5,167 nucleotides of DNA from Mageeibacillus sp. UBA1046 (lineage in GTDB: Bacteria; Bacillota; Clostridia; Saccharofermentanales; DTU023). Location: contig DCDV01000029.1 of NCBI GenBank assembly GCA_002316595.1, positions 21,584 through 26,750 of the forward strand, given 5' to 3'. A program made the translations under genes and the position numbers. Below are positions 1 to 5,011 of this stretch, one piece after another. The notes under the pieces were generated by a model. That model did no database searches. It was not told where the DNA came from and saw only the letters and a list, made by a program, of their open reading frames with translations. How positions within the stretch are numbered: position 1 is the first letter of the stretch; the number at the start of each line of letters is the position of its first letter.

Positions 1-158
1 AAGAAGCTCCGGAAGAAGAAGCTGAAGCAGAAGAAGCACCGGCAGAAGAAGCCGAAGCAGCTCCGGTCGAAGAGGCCGAAGAAGCTCCGGAAGAAGAAGC
101 CGAAGAGTCTCCGGAAGAAGAAGCTGAAGAAGCTAAGGCAGAAGCTAAAGAAGAGTAA
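1..158 (+). CDS. C-terminal end of an unidentified protein with a Glu/Ala/Pro-rich acidic repeat tail (5' partial)
   Basis: Only the last 51 complete codons (from position 3) and the TAA stop at 156-158 are inside the window. The two leading bases belong to a codon cut by the edge. The visible peptide is almost entirely Glu and Ala, with prolines at visible residues 3, 13, 21, 29 and 37 and a few Lys near the end. It is a strongly acidic, presumably disordered tail, and the catalytic or folded part of the protein lies outside the window. Such tails occur on some ribosomal and other housekeeping proteins, but nothing here identifies the family, so no function is assigned. The in-frame open reading, the stop codon and the terminator about 25 bases later support a real gene end. 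The neighbouring dipeptidase gene is convergent, so the two are not co-transcribed. Confidence 0.75.
   Translation, partial: EAPEEEAEAEEAPAEEAEAAPVEEAEEAPEEEAEESPEEEAEEAKAEAKEE
3..128 (+). repeat. Degenerate 24-bp (8-codon) tandem repeat inside the acidic tail
   Basis: The proline codons CCG lie at 9, 39, 63, 87 and 111, giving spacings of 30, 24, 24 and 24 bases. The last two full units, 81-104 and 105-128, differ at only a few bases. The first unit (3-26) closely matches both. Each unit encodes roughly [E/A][A/S]P[E/A/V]EEAE. The pattern suggests growth of the tail by slippage or unequal recombination. The unit spacing is read directly from the sequence; the mechanism is inferred. Confidence 0.75.
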
Positions 159-183
159 TTTAAGTAGTAATTATTATCAAAAT

Positions 184-213
184 GAGGAGCCCCGGAAGGC
201 TCCTCTTTTTTTT
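184..213 (+). terminator. Rho-independent terminator of the partial upstream gene, possibly bidirectional
   Basis: A perfect 8-bp stem, GAGGAGCC (184-191) with GGCTCCTC (198-205), has a 6-base loop and is followed by eight T residues (206-213). It lies 25 bases after the TAA of the upstream gene. Read on the - strand, the same stem is followed by ATTTTGATAATAA, a weaker T-rich stretch. It could therefore also stop transcription of the convergent dipeptidase gene, whose stop codon lies about 80 bases away. No other stem with a T-tract is seen between 214 and 292. Confidence 0.93.
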
Positions 214-292
214 GACCGTCAGAACAAATTTACCTTTTGCAATTTTACTAGTAGATAAGCGTCTTCATCATCTTTTAAATCTTCTCAGGATA

Positions 293-1633
293 CTACTCGG
301 CCAGCATTCGCAAGGAATCACGATAGATAGCTGCAGCCGCAAGTGCTTTGTCAATTTCGACATATTCATTGATCTGATGTGCCAGATCGGGGTCGCCCGG
401 AAACTGCATTCCAAAAGCGCAAATATTTGGGATTGAGCGCGCATAGGTGCCTCCGCCCATGGCTACTGCTTCGGCTTCAAGACCAGTGCTGTCTGAATAG
501 ATCTGCATCAAGGTCGAGATCAAATGAGAATCTTTACCAAGATTTAGAGGCGCCTGTGCGTCTGTTATTTCAATTTTGATTCCCTCAGGCGCAAATTTAT
601 CCTGCAAATCTTTAAAGGCCTTATCAAAGTCGAAGGTGACCGGGTAGCGGATATCCAGATTCAATTTTGCCGTTTTTCCGTCAATCCTGAGCAGACCGGC
701 ATTGACAGTAGTGTCTCCGGACTCATCTGTAAAGGCCAGCCCCAATTTTGATCCGTCAGTTTCAGAGCCTATATAACGCTGATAGAAGTCGATGACAGGA
801 TCTTCAGAACTATAATCCGCCAGTTCAGCCATAGCTTTGGAGATGGCGTTGTCTCCCAGCATTGGTCTGGAGGCGTGAGCTGTGATTCCCTTAACTTCCC
901 TTTCAATAATCTCACCATCAGAGTTTCTGAACTTGATCATACAGAAGCCCGGGACCATATTAACAGCCTCGCCGCCATCAGCTTCGAGCAGGCTTTCAGT
1001 GCCCTTGCGAGTCCAGGTAAACTGGAGTCTGGCAATCCCTTTTTCAGCATAAACTGCAGGGAAGGAGGCGTCAGCAGTAAAGCCGCTGACCGGAATCTCT
1101 TCATGTTCACGGTAATAAACCATGCATTCGCTGCCGTTCTCTTCATTTGCCCCTACAATTAAGCGAATTCTCTTAGCAGGCGAAAAGTCAGGATCATTTT
1201 GCAGTGCTTTCAAGGCATATAAAATGGCGATGGCAGGTCCCTTGTCATCACCGGCACCTCTGCCGAATATCTTTCCGTCTTCCACTACCGGAGTGAAGGG
1301 ATCTCTCTCCCAGCCGGCTCCGGCAGGCACAACGTCAACATGGCAGAGAGCCGCGACCATCTCCTCACCGCTGCCTATCTCGACATATCCTGCGTGATTA
1401 TCGACATTTATAGTGTGAAAGCCGAGCCTTCTTCCTTGTTCCAGGAATAGATTCAGAGCCCTGGCAGGACCTGTTCCATAGGGTGCATCAGGTTCGGGCT
1501 CCCCCATAACGCTTGCGATTTCAATCTGATCGCAAAGATCGCGGATGAAGTCTTCGCGATACTCAGCCATGGTATCAGCCAGTTTTTTTATTAATTCCGC
1601 CGAAGGCACCCTGGATTTATCATCTGTTGACAT
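293..1633 (-). CDS. pepV: PepV/Sapep-like M20 family metallo-dipeptidase
   Basis: This 446-residue protein has the features of the M20 metallopeptidase clan, PepV/Sapep branch, which are cytoplasmic dipeptidases using Zn or Mn that hydrolyse dipeptides in the last step of peptide use. Visible motifs are H98-x-D100 in LCHVDVVPAG (metal ligand and its Asp partner), D129 in GRGAGDDKGP (probable bridging ligand), E164-E165 in GANEENGS (general base and ligand), D188 in FTADASFP (ligand), H253 in TAHASRP (expected oxyanion-stabilising His of the lid domain) and H419 in DLAHQINEY (last ligand). All catalytic positions appear intact, and the length is close to the usual 440-470 residues. There is no signal peptide or membrane segment. 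The ATG is preceded by AGGAGG (1644-1639 on the - strand) with a 5-base gap, which fixes the start. The gene is divergent from the baeRF-like gene and convergent with the partial gene. The exact substrate range and the PepV versus generic Sapep label are less certain than the family. Confidence 0.93.
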   Translation of the reverse strand: MSTDDKSRVPSAELIKKLADTMAEYREDFIRDLCDQIEIASVMGEPEPDAPYGTGPARALNLFLEQGRRLGFHTINVDNHAGYVEIGSGEEMVAALCHVDVVPAGAGWERDPFTPVVEDGKIFGRGAGDDKGPAIAILYALKALQNDPDFSPAKRIRLIVGANEENGSECMVYYREHEEIPVSGFTADASFPAVYAEKGIARLQFTWTRKGTESLLEADGGEAVNMVPGFCMIKFRNSDGEIIEREVKGITAHASRPMLGDNAISKAMAELADYSSEDPVIDFYQRYIGSETDGSKLGLAFTDESGDTTVNAGLLRIDGKTAKLNLDIRYPVTFDFDKAFKDLQDKFAPEGIKIEITDAQAPLNLGKDSHLISTLMQIYSDSTGLEAEAVAMGGGTYARSIPNICAFGMQFPGDPDLAHQINEYVEIDKALAAAAIYRDSLRMLAE

Positions 1634-1750
1634 AATTTCCTCCTATACTGTATCTCTTGCACTTATCATAAGACTTTCTACATATTAAAATAACATAAGT
1701 GAGATTTGTTTGAGTTGAAGTTAAAGCAACAAATTAATGGAGGTAATAAT
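1634..1750. promoter_or_regulatory. Divergent intergenic region with ATAAG-type inverted repeats and weak promoter candidates
   Basis: This AT-rich gap must hold the promoters of both divergent genes. For the dipeptidase, TATGAT on the - strand (1670-1665) is a good -10 but has no good -35 beside it. For the + strand gene, TTGCAC (1657-1662) with CATATT (1681-1686; 18-base spacer) is the best pair that clears the dipeptidase start, and it is weak. A perfect TTGACA at 1627-1632 overlaps the dipeptidase start codon, but its partner TATCTC (1651-1656) is poor. CTTATcATAAG (1662-1672) is a near-palindrome, and CACTTAT (1660-1666) is repeated inverted as ATAAGTG (1695-1701). These could be an operator or chance in AT-rich DNA. 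The presence of promoters is inferred from the gene layout. Confidence 0.35.
1739..1744 (+). promoter_or_regulatory. Ribosome binding site that fixes the baeRF-like gene start
   Basis: GGAGGT lies 6 bases before the ATG at 1751. The reading frame is open further upstream to a TTG at 1706, but that codon has no Shine-Dalgarno sequence and the added residues (MFELKLKQQ...) do not look like part of the family. The ATG at 1751 is therefore preferred over the longer form. Confidence 0.9.
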
Positions 1751-2893
1751 ATGTATACGATTGTCCATGAATTTCCTCACGATTTATTTAAGGTAAGAGA
1801 AGGACCCTGTGTTTCACTGTTTATGCCTACTTACACTAAAGCTCCTGATTATAAGCAGAATCAAATAGTCTTCAAAAACCTGGTCAGAGACATGGAAAAG
1901 TCTCTTCTGCAAAAATACCCGCGCCGGAGCCATCAGTATATTATCGATACATTCAAAGATATGGCAGATGACTTAGAGTTATGGTCCAATATCAGTGAGG
2001 GGCTTGCTGTCTTTTATGCCCGGGGTGAGACCATAGTCTATTGTCTTAGCAAGCCGGTAAAGGAGCTGATTGTTGTAGCTGACAGCCTTCATATCAAGCC
2101 CTTAATAGAAAACTTTCAATATGCCGACTGTTATCATGCACTGGGCATAAACAGAGAGGAATTTACATTATTTAACGGCACCAGATATTGCGTCAACGAG
2201 GTGCGGCTGGGCAAAGACATTCCCAATAACATTATCGATGAACTGGGAGAGGATTATTCGTCAGCATATATCTCAGGACGATATGGCGGTGCCAACTCCG
2301 AAGGAACTTATCACGGTCATGGCGACAAATCCAAACTTATCGCACAGGATACTGAGAAATTCTTCCGGTTTGTCGATAAGGCAGTTTATGATCACTATTC
2401 CAAACTGACAAAGTTTCCTCTGGTTCTGATTGCTTTGCCGGAATATCAGAATGTGTTTCGGGAGGTCAGTGATAATCCCTATCTGCTGGATGAAGGCATC
2501 AATACTAATTATAATATTTTCACCGTTGACAAGCTGAATGAAGAAATCTGGAAAGTGGTTGAGCCTATATATAAGAAGAAGGAAGAGGAATTGCTGGAGA
2601 GATTTGAAAACTCCCGCTCCAATGATCTGGCTTCAGCAGATTTGGCCGATATTGCAAAATCCAGCATCAGCAACAGAATTGAAACCCTGATAGTTGAACA
2701 GGATAGAATCATACCCGGCAGGGTCAATAAAATTAACGGAGACATAGAAGAAGGCATGCTGGATCACCCGGAATTTGGCGATCTGCTTAATGATATTGTC
2801 CTCTTGACGATACAAAACGGCGGCAGAATAATTGTGCTGCCTAAGGAGGCCATGCCCGAGGACACCGGTCTAGCTGCAATTTACAGATATTGA
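1751..2893 (+). CDS. baeRF-like protein (bacterial archaeo-eukaryotic release factor family), 380 residues
   Basis: The protein resembles bacterial homologues of the archaeo-eukaryotic eRF1/Pelota fold (baeRF families), which have been proposed from sequence analysis to act in ribosome rescue or termination but are little characterised. Family-like features are CVSLFMPTY (20-28) near the N-terminus, GLAVFYARGE (84-93), a Gly/His-rich loop YGGANSEGTYHGHG (178-191) leading into a helix with D200 and FFRFVDKAV (204-212), PLVLIALPEY (223-232), then SNRIETLIVE (307-316) and the very typical end GGRIIVLPKEAMPEDTGLAA (357-376) before IYRY. A charged helix (YKKKEEELLERFE, 274-286) precedes the last domain. 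There is no signal peptide or transmembrane segment, so a cytoplasmic location is expected. The gene lies 118 bp before rpsB on the same strand with no terminator between, which fits a translation-linked role, though that role is inferred. The exact subfamily cannot be told by eye. Confidence 0.8.
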   Translation: MYTIVHEFPHDLFKVREGPCVSLFMPTYTKAPDYKQNQIVFKNLVRDMEKSLLQKYPRRSHQYIIDTFKDMADDLELWSNISEGLAVFYARGETIVYCLSKPVKELIVVADSLHIKPLIENFQYADCYHALGINREEFTLFNGTRYCVNEVRLGKDIPNNIIDELGEDYSSAYISGRYGGANSEGTYHGHGDKSKLIAQDTEKFFRFVDKAVYDHYSKLTKFPLVLIALPEYQNVFREVSDNPYLLDEGINTNYNIFTVDKLNEEIWKVVEPIYKKKEEELLERFENSRSNDLASADLADIAKSSISNRIETLIVEQDRIIPGRVNKINGDIEEGMLDHPEFGDLLNDIVLLTIQNGGRIIVLPKEAMPEDTGLAAIYRY

Positions 2894-2900
2894 ATATTAA

Positions 2901-2929
2901 TTGAAATTTGTGTACTACTGTGATACAAT
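2901..2929 (+). promoter_or_regulatory. Extended -10 sigma-70/sigma-A-type promoter for rpsB-tsf
   Basis: TTGAAA (2901-2906) and TACAAT (2924-2929) are separated by exactly 17 bases, each one mismatch from consensus. TG at 2921-2922 supplies the extended -10 element (TGATACAAT). The expected transcription start is around 2936, giving a leader of roughly 75 bases before the rpsB ATG. The promoter starts only 8 bases after the baeRF-like stop codon. It is by far the best promoter in the window, as expected for a highly expressed ribosomal protein operon. Confidence 0.85.
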
Positions 2930-2945
2930 TCTCGCGGTTATCACA
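2919..2945. repeat. 7-bp inverted repeat spanning the rpsB -10 box and start site
   Basis: TGTGATA (2919-2925) and TATCACA (2939-2945) are perfect inverted copies separated by 13 bases that include most of the -10 box and the predicted start site. At the DNA level this could be an operator. In an RNA reading through from the baeRF-like gene it would fold as a hairpin. RNA started at the promoter would lack the left arm. The repeat is seen directly; any function is inferred. Confidence 0.45.
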
Positions 2946-2947
2946 CA

Positions 2948-3006
2948 CACGGATCGATCCTGTTGAAGTAAATATTGATGGGATCCGTGGAGGAAAAAAC
3001 AGGAGG
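2948..3006 (+). promoter_or_regulatory. Structured rpsB mRNA leader: predicted H-type pseudoknot covering the Shine-Dalgarno sequence
   Basis: Stem 1 pairs CACGGATC (2948-2955) with GATCCGTG (2982-2989), 8 perfect pairs. Stem 2 pairs TCCTGTT (2958-2964), inside the stem 1 loop, with AACAGGA (2998-3004), 7 perfect pairs. The latter contains the first four bases of the rpsB AGGAGG (3001-3006). The connecting loops are 2 bases (2956-2957), 17 bases (2965-2981) and an A-rich 8 bases (2990-2997), and the short first and 8-base last loops suit crossing stems of these lengths. A second SD-like GGAGG lies at 2989-2993. rpsB-tsf is known to be autoregulated by S2 through its leader in E. coli, and S4 and S15 leaders use pseudoknots. 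That this leader binds S2 is inferred. Confidence 0.55.
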
Positions 3007-3011
3007 TATTT

Positions 3012-3893
3012 ATGGCTGTCGTAACCATGAAACAATTACTTGAGGGCGGAGTCCACTTTGGACATCAAACCCGCCGCTGGAACCCCAAAATGGCGCCCTA
3101 TATTTTTACCGAACGCAATGGTATCTATATCATTGATCTGCAGCAAACGGTAAAACAGATTGAACTGGCTTATGAATTCGTCCGCAGCGTCTCCGAACGC
3201 GGCGGCAGCATTCTTTTCGTAGGCACAAAGAAGCAGGCGCAAGACTCAATTCGCGAGGAAGCGCAGCGCTGCGGCATGTACTATGCCAATAACCGCTGGC
3301 TGGGCGGTACGCTCACGAATTACAGTACCATCGCCAAGAGCATTAAAAGACTTAAGGATCTGCAGAAGATGGCAGAAGACGGTTCTTTCGAAGTGTTGCC
3401 TAAAAAGGAAGTTGCCGGCCTGCACAATGAGATGGAGAAGCTGGAAAGAAACCTGGGCGGCATCGCTGAGATGCCGGGACTGCCGCAGGTTGTATATGTA
3501 GTTGATCCAAAAAAGGAACACATTGCAGTGGCAGAAGCCAGAAAACTGGGTATTCCCATTGTCGGCATCGTTGACACAAACTGCGATCCTTCCGAAGTTG
3601 ACTTTGTCATACCGGGCAATGATGACGCTATCAGGGCAATCAAATTGATCACCAGTGTCATGGCTGATGCTGTCCTCGAGGGACGTCAGGGCGAGCAGTT
3701 TGATGACGGAGAAGCAGCAGCAGCAGTTGAAGGCGCTGAAGCTGAAGTGGAAGTTGCTTTGACAGGGCAGACCGTCAAGGTAGGCGGAGACGCTAAAGTT
3801 GAACTTGATCTGGCTGCTGTGGCAGACTCTGAAGCTGTTGTTGAAGTAGAAGCTGTCGATGCCGAGCAAGAAGATGCCGACGTTGAAGAGTAA
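3012..3893 (+). CDS. rpsB: 30S ribosomal protein S2 with an acidic C-terminal extension
   Basis: S2 is a small-subunit protein at the head-body junction, needed together with S1 and the neighbouring proteins for mRNA engagement. The family signatures are clear: MKQLLEGGVHFGHQTRRWNP (6-25), IYIIDLQQT (38-46), ILFVGTKKQAQ (67-77), NNRWLGGTLTN (93-103), EKLERNLGGI (142-151), LPQVVYVVDPKKE (157-169) and GIPIVGIVDTNCDP (180-193) followed by IPGNDDA. Bacterial S2 normally has about 230-250 residues and the conserved core ends near residue 230. The remaining roughly 60 residues (234-293) are rich in Ala, Val, Glu and Asp, with 19 acidic residues and two lysines, and are not part of the usual fold. 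The start ATG has AGGAGG 5 bases upstream. The gene is followed by tsf after 87 bases and is probably co-transcribed with it from the promoter at 2901-2929. Confidence 0.98.
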   Translation: MAVVTMKQLLEGGVHFGHQTRRWNPKMAPYIFTERNGIYIIDLQQTVKQIELAYEFVRSVSERGGSILFVGTKKQAQDSIREEAQRCGMYYANNRWLGGTLTNYSTIAKSIKRLKDLQKMAEDGSFEVLPKKEVAGLHNEMEKLERNLGGIAEMPGLPQVVYVVDPKKEHIAVAEARKLGIPIVGIVDTNCDPSEVDFVIPGNDDAIRAIKLITSVMADAVLEGRQGEQFDDGEAAAAVEGAEAEVEVALTGQTVKVGGDAKVELDLAAVADSEAVVEVEAVDAEQEDADVEE

Positions 3894-3902
3894 ACCTCTG
3901 AC

Positions 3903-3940
3903 ACTGATATAACTGCAGAAGCTGAATCAGTAATGATTTT
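3903..3940 (+). other. Weak stem-loop in the rpsB-tsf intergenic region, possible attenuator
   Basis: ACTGAT (3903-3908) pairs with ATCAGT (3926-3931) around a 17-base loop, and the run TTTT (3937-3940) begins 5 bases after the stem. Six mostly A-T pairs with a large loop and a displaced T-run make a poor terminator. At most it would slightly reduce transcription into tsf or slow decay of the rpsB part. The rest of the 3894-3980 gap holds no promoter I can support. Confidence 0.2.
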
Positions 3941-3980
3941 TAAAGAATAATGAATATCCTAATACTTTAAGGAGGACAAT

Positions 3981-4934
3981 ATGGCTAATATATCCGCCGC
4001 TATGGTAAAAGAACTGAGAGAGAAGACAGGAGCCGGAATGATGGACTGCAAGAGAGCTCTTACAGCAACCTACGGTGACTTCGATAAAGCTATAAATTGG
4101 CTGCGTGAGAACGGCTTGGCTACCGCTGAAAAGAAAGCCGGCCGCGCTACAACCGAAGGCTGGGTTTATGGTGTCTCTGAGAACGACGGCAAAAAAGCCG
4201 CATTGATTGAAGTCAATATTGAAACTGACTTCGCCGCTAAGAATGAGAAGTTCCAGCAGCTGGTAAAAAACATTGCCTACCAGACCGTGGCTACTGATCT
4301 GGGAGACGATGACCTCGAAAATAAGGACAAGATCCTGGCAGCAACCTATAATTACAACAAAGATATGACCGTCGAGACCGCTATCAAAGAAGAGATCGGT
4401 GCGATCGGAGAGAATATAACATTCCGCCGAGCTGCCCGCTATGAACTGGATGAGCCCGGCTTTATTGATGTTTATGTCCACGGTGAAGGCCGTGTCGGCG
4501 TCATGATTGAACTGCTGACAGGAACGGAAGATACAGCGAAGAAAGAACACTTGCGTACTCTGGCCAGAAATCTGGCTATGCAGATTGCAGCGATGAAACC
4601 TCTGTATCTCAATGCTGACTCCGTGCCGGAGGAAGTATTGGAGAACGAGCGTGAGATTGCTCGCGCGTCTGCCCGCAAAGAAGGAAAACCCGAGAAGATC
4701 ATAGAGAATATTGTCTCAGGTAAACTTAAGAGGTTCTATTCCAATTTCTGTCTGCTGGAACAAGATTATATTCATGAAGATGGCATGACAGTAGAACAAG
4801 CTATTGCCGCCGCAGCCAAAAATCTCGACGACAGTATCAAGGTTTCGCGATTTTTGCGCTATGAGCGTGGTGAAGGCATGGAGAAAAAATCCTGTGGCAG
4901 CTTTGCTGAAGAAGTTGCCCAACAATTACAATAA
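3981..4934 (+). CDS. tsf: Elongation factor Ts
   Basis: EF-Ts is the nucleotide exchange factor that releases GDP from EF-Tu in the cytoplasm. The N-terminal UBA-like domain (about 1-50) carries the signature LREKTGAGMMDCKRAL (12-27), and the EF-Tu-contacting motif TDFAAKN is at 82-88 (usual form TDFVAKN or TDFVARN). A dimerisation/core region follows, with FRRAARYE (148-155), HGEGRVGVMIEL (167-178) and LARNLAMQIAAMKPLYL (194-210). The C-terminal module has the typical VSRFLRYERGEGMEKK (288-303) and FAEEVAQQL. At 317 residues it belongs to the long form (about 280-310 in E. coli and Bacillus), not the short Thermus type. AAGGAGG (3969-3975) lies 5 bases before the ATG. It is second in the rpsB operon and ends 10 bases before a strong terminator. 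Confidence 0.98.
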   Translation: MANISAAMVKELREKTGAGMMDCKRALTATYGDFDKAINWLRENGLATAEKKAGRATTEGWVYGVSENDGKKAALIEVNIETDFAAKNEKFQQLVKNIAYQTVATDLGDDDLENKDKILAATYNYNKDMTVETAIKEEIGAIGENITFRRAARYELDEPGFIDVYVHGEGRVGVMIELLTGTEDTAKKEHLRTLARNLAMQIAAMKPLYLNADSVPEEVLENEREIARASARKEGKPEKIIENIVSGKLKRFYSNFCLLEQDYIHEDGMTVEQAIAAAAKNLDDSIKVSRFLRYERGEGMEKKSCGSFAEEVAQQLQ

Positions 4935-4944
4935 ATCGCTGATT

Positions 4945-4979
4945 AGTAAGACCTGCCACTTGGCAGGCCTTACTTTTTT
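4945..4979 (+). terminator. Strong rho-independent terminator after tsf
   Basis: The stem AGTAAG-A-CCTGCC (4945-4957) pairs with GGCAGG-C-CTTACT (4962-4974), 12 pairs with one A/C mismatch, and has the 4-base loop ACTT. A run of six T residues (4974-4979) follows. It begins 10 bases after the tsf stop codon, so most rpsB-tsf transcripts should end here, before pyrH. Confidence 0.93.
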
Positions 4980-5011
4980 CGGCAAAAATCCAGGGAAGGC
5001 GCAGGTGGATT

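Noticed and set aside
182..436. Open frame starting inside the terminator
   Set aside because: It begins within the terminator stem-loop and overlaps the dipeptidase gene on the other strand, with no SD sequence.
1627..1656. Perfect TTGACA overlapping the dipeptidase start as a promoter for the baeRF-like gene
   Set aside because: TATACT (1644-1649) is only 11 bases away, too short a spacer, and the correctly spaced TATCTC is a poor -10. Kept only as a mention.
1706..1750. TTG-initiated longer form of the baeRF-like protein
   Set aside because: No SD before the TTG, whereas GGAGGT stands 6 bases before the ATG at 1751, where family-like sequence begins.
2919..2945. CRP/FNR-type binding site (TGTGA...TCACA)
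   Set aside because: The half-sites are 17 bases apart instead of 6, so it does not fit that operator. It is listed only as an inverted repeat of unknown role.
2938..2946. DnaA-box-like TTATCACAC
   Set aside because: It departs from TTATCCACA at several positions and stands alone in an rpsB promoter, with no origin features nearby.
3246..3869. 207-codon open frame on the - strand inside rpsB
   Set aside because: It is fully antisense to the clearly conserved rpsB, its protein is Cys/Phe-rich with no family motif, and it reflects codon use of the real gene.
3927..4550. 207-codon open frame on the - strand across the tsf start
   Set aside because: Antisense shadow of tsf. The product is a low-complexity hydrophobic/Cys mixture without recognisable motif or ribosome binding site.
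4903..4932. TTGCTG-N18-TACAAT as a pyrH promoter
   Set aside because: The resulting start would be near 4939, immediately before the terminator, so it would not serve pyrH well; the -35 is also weak and the site is within tsf coding sequence.
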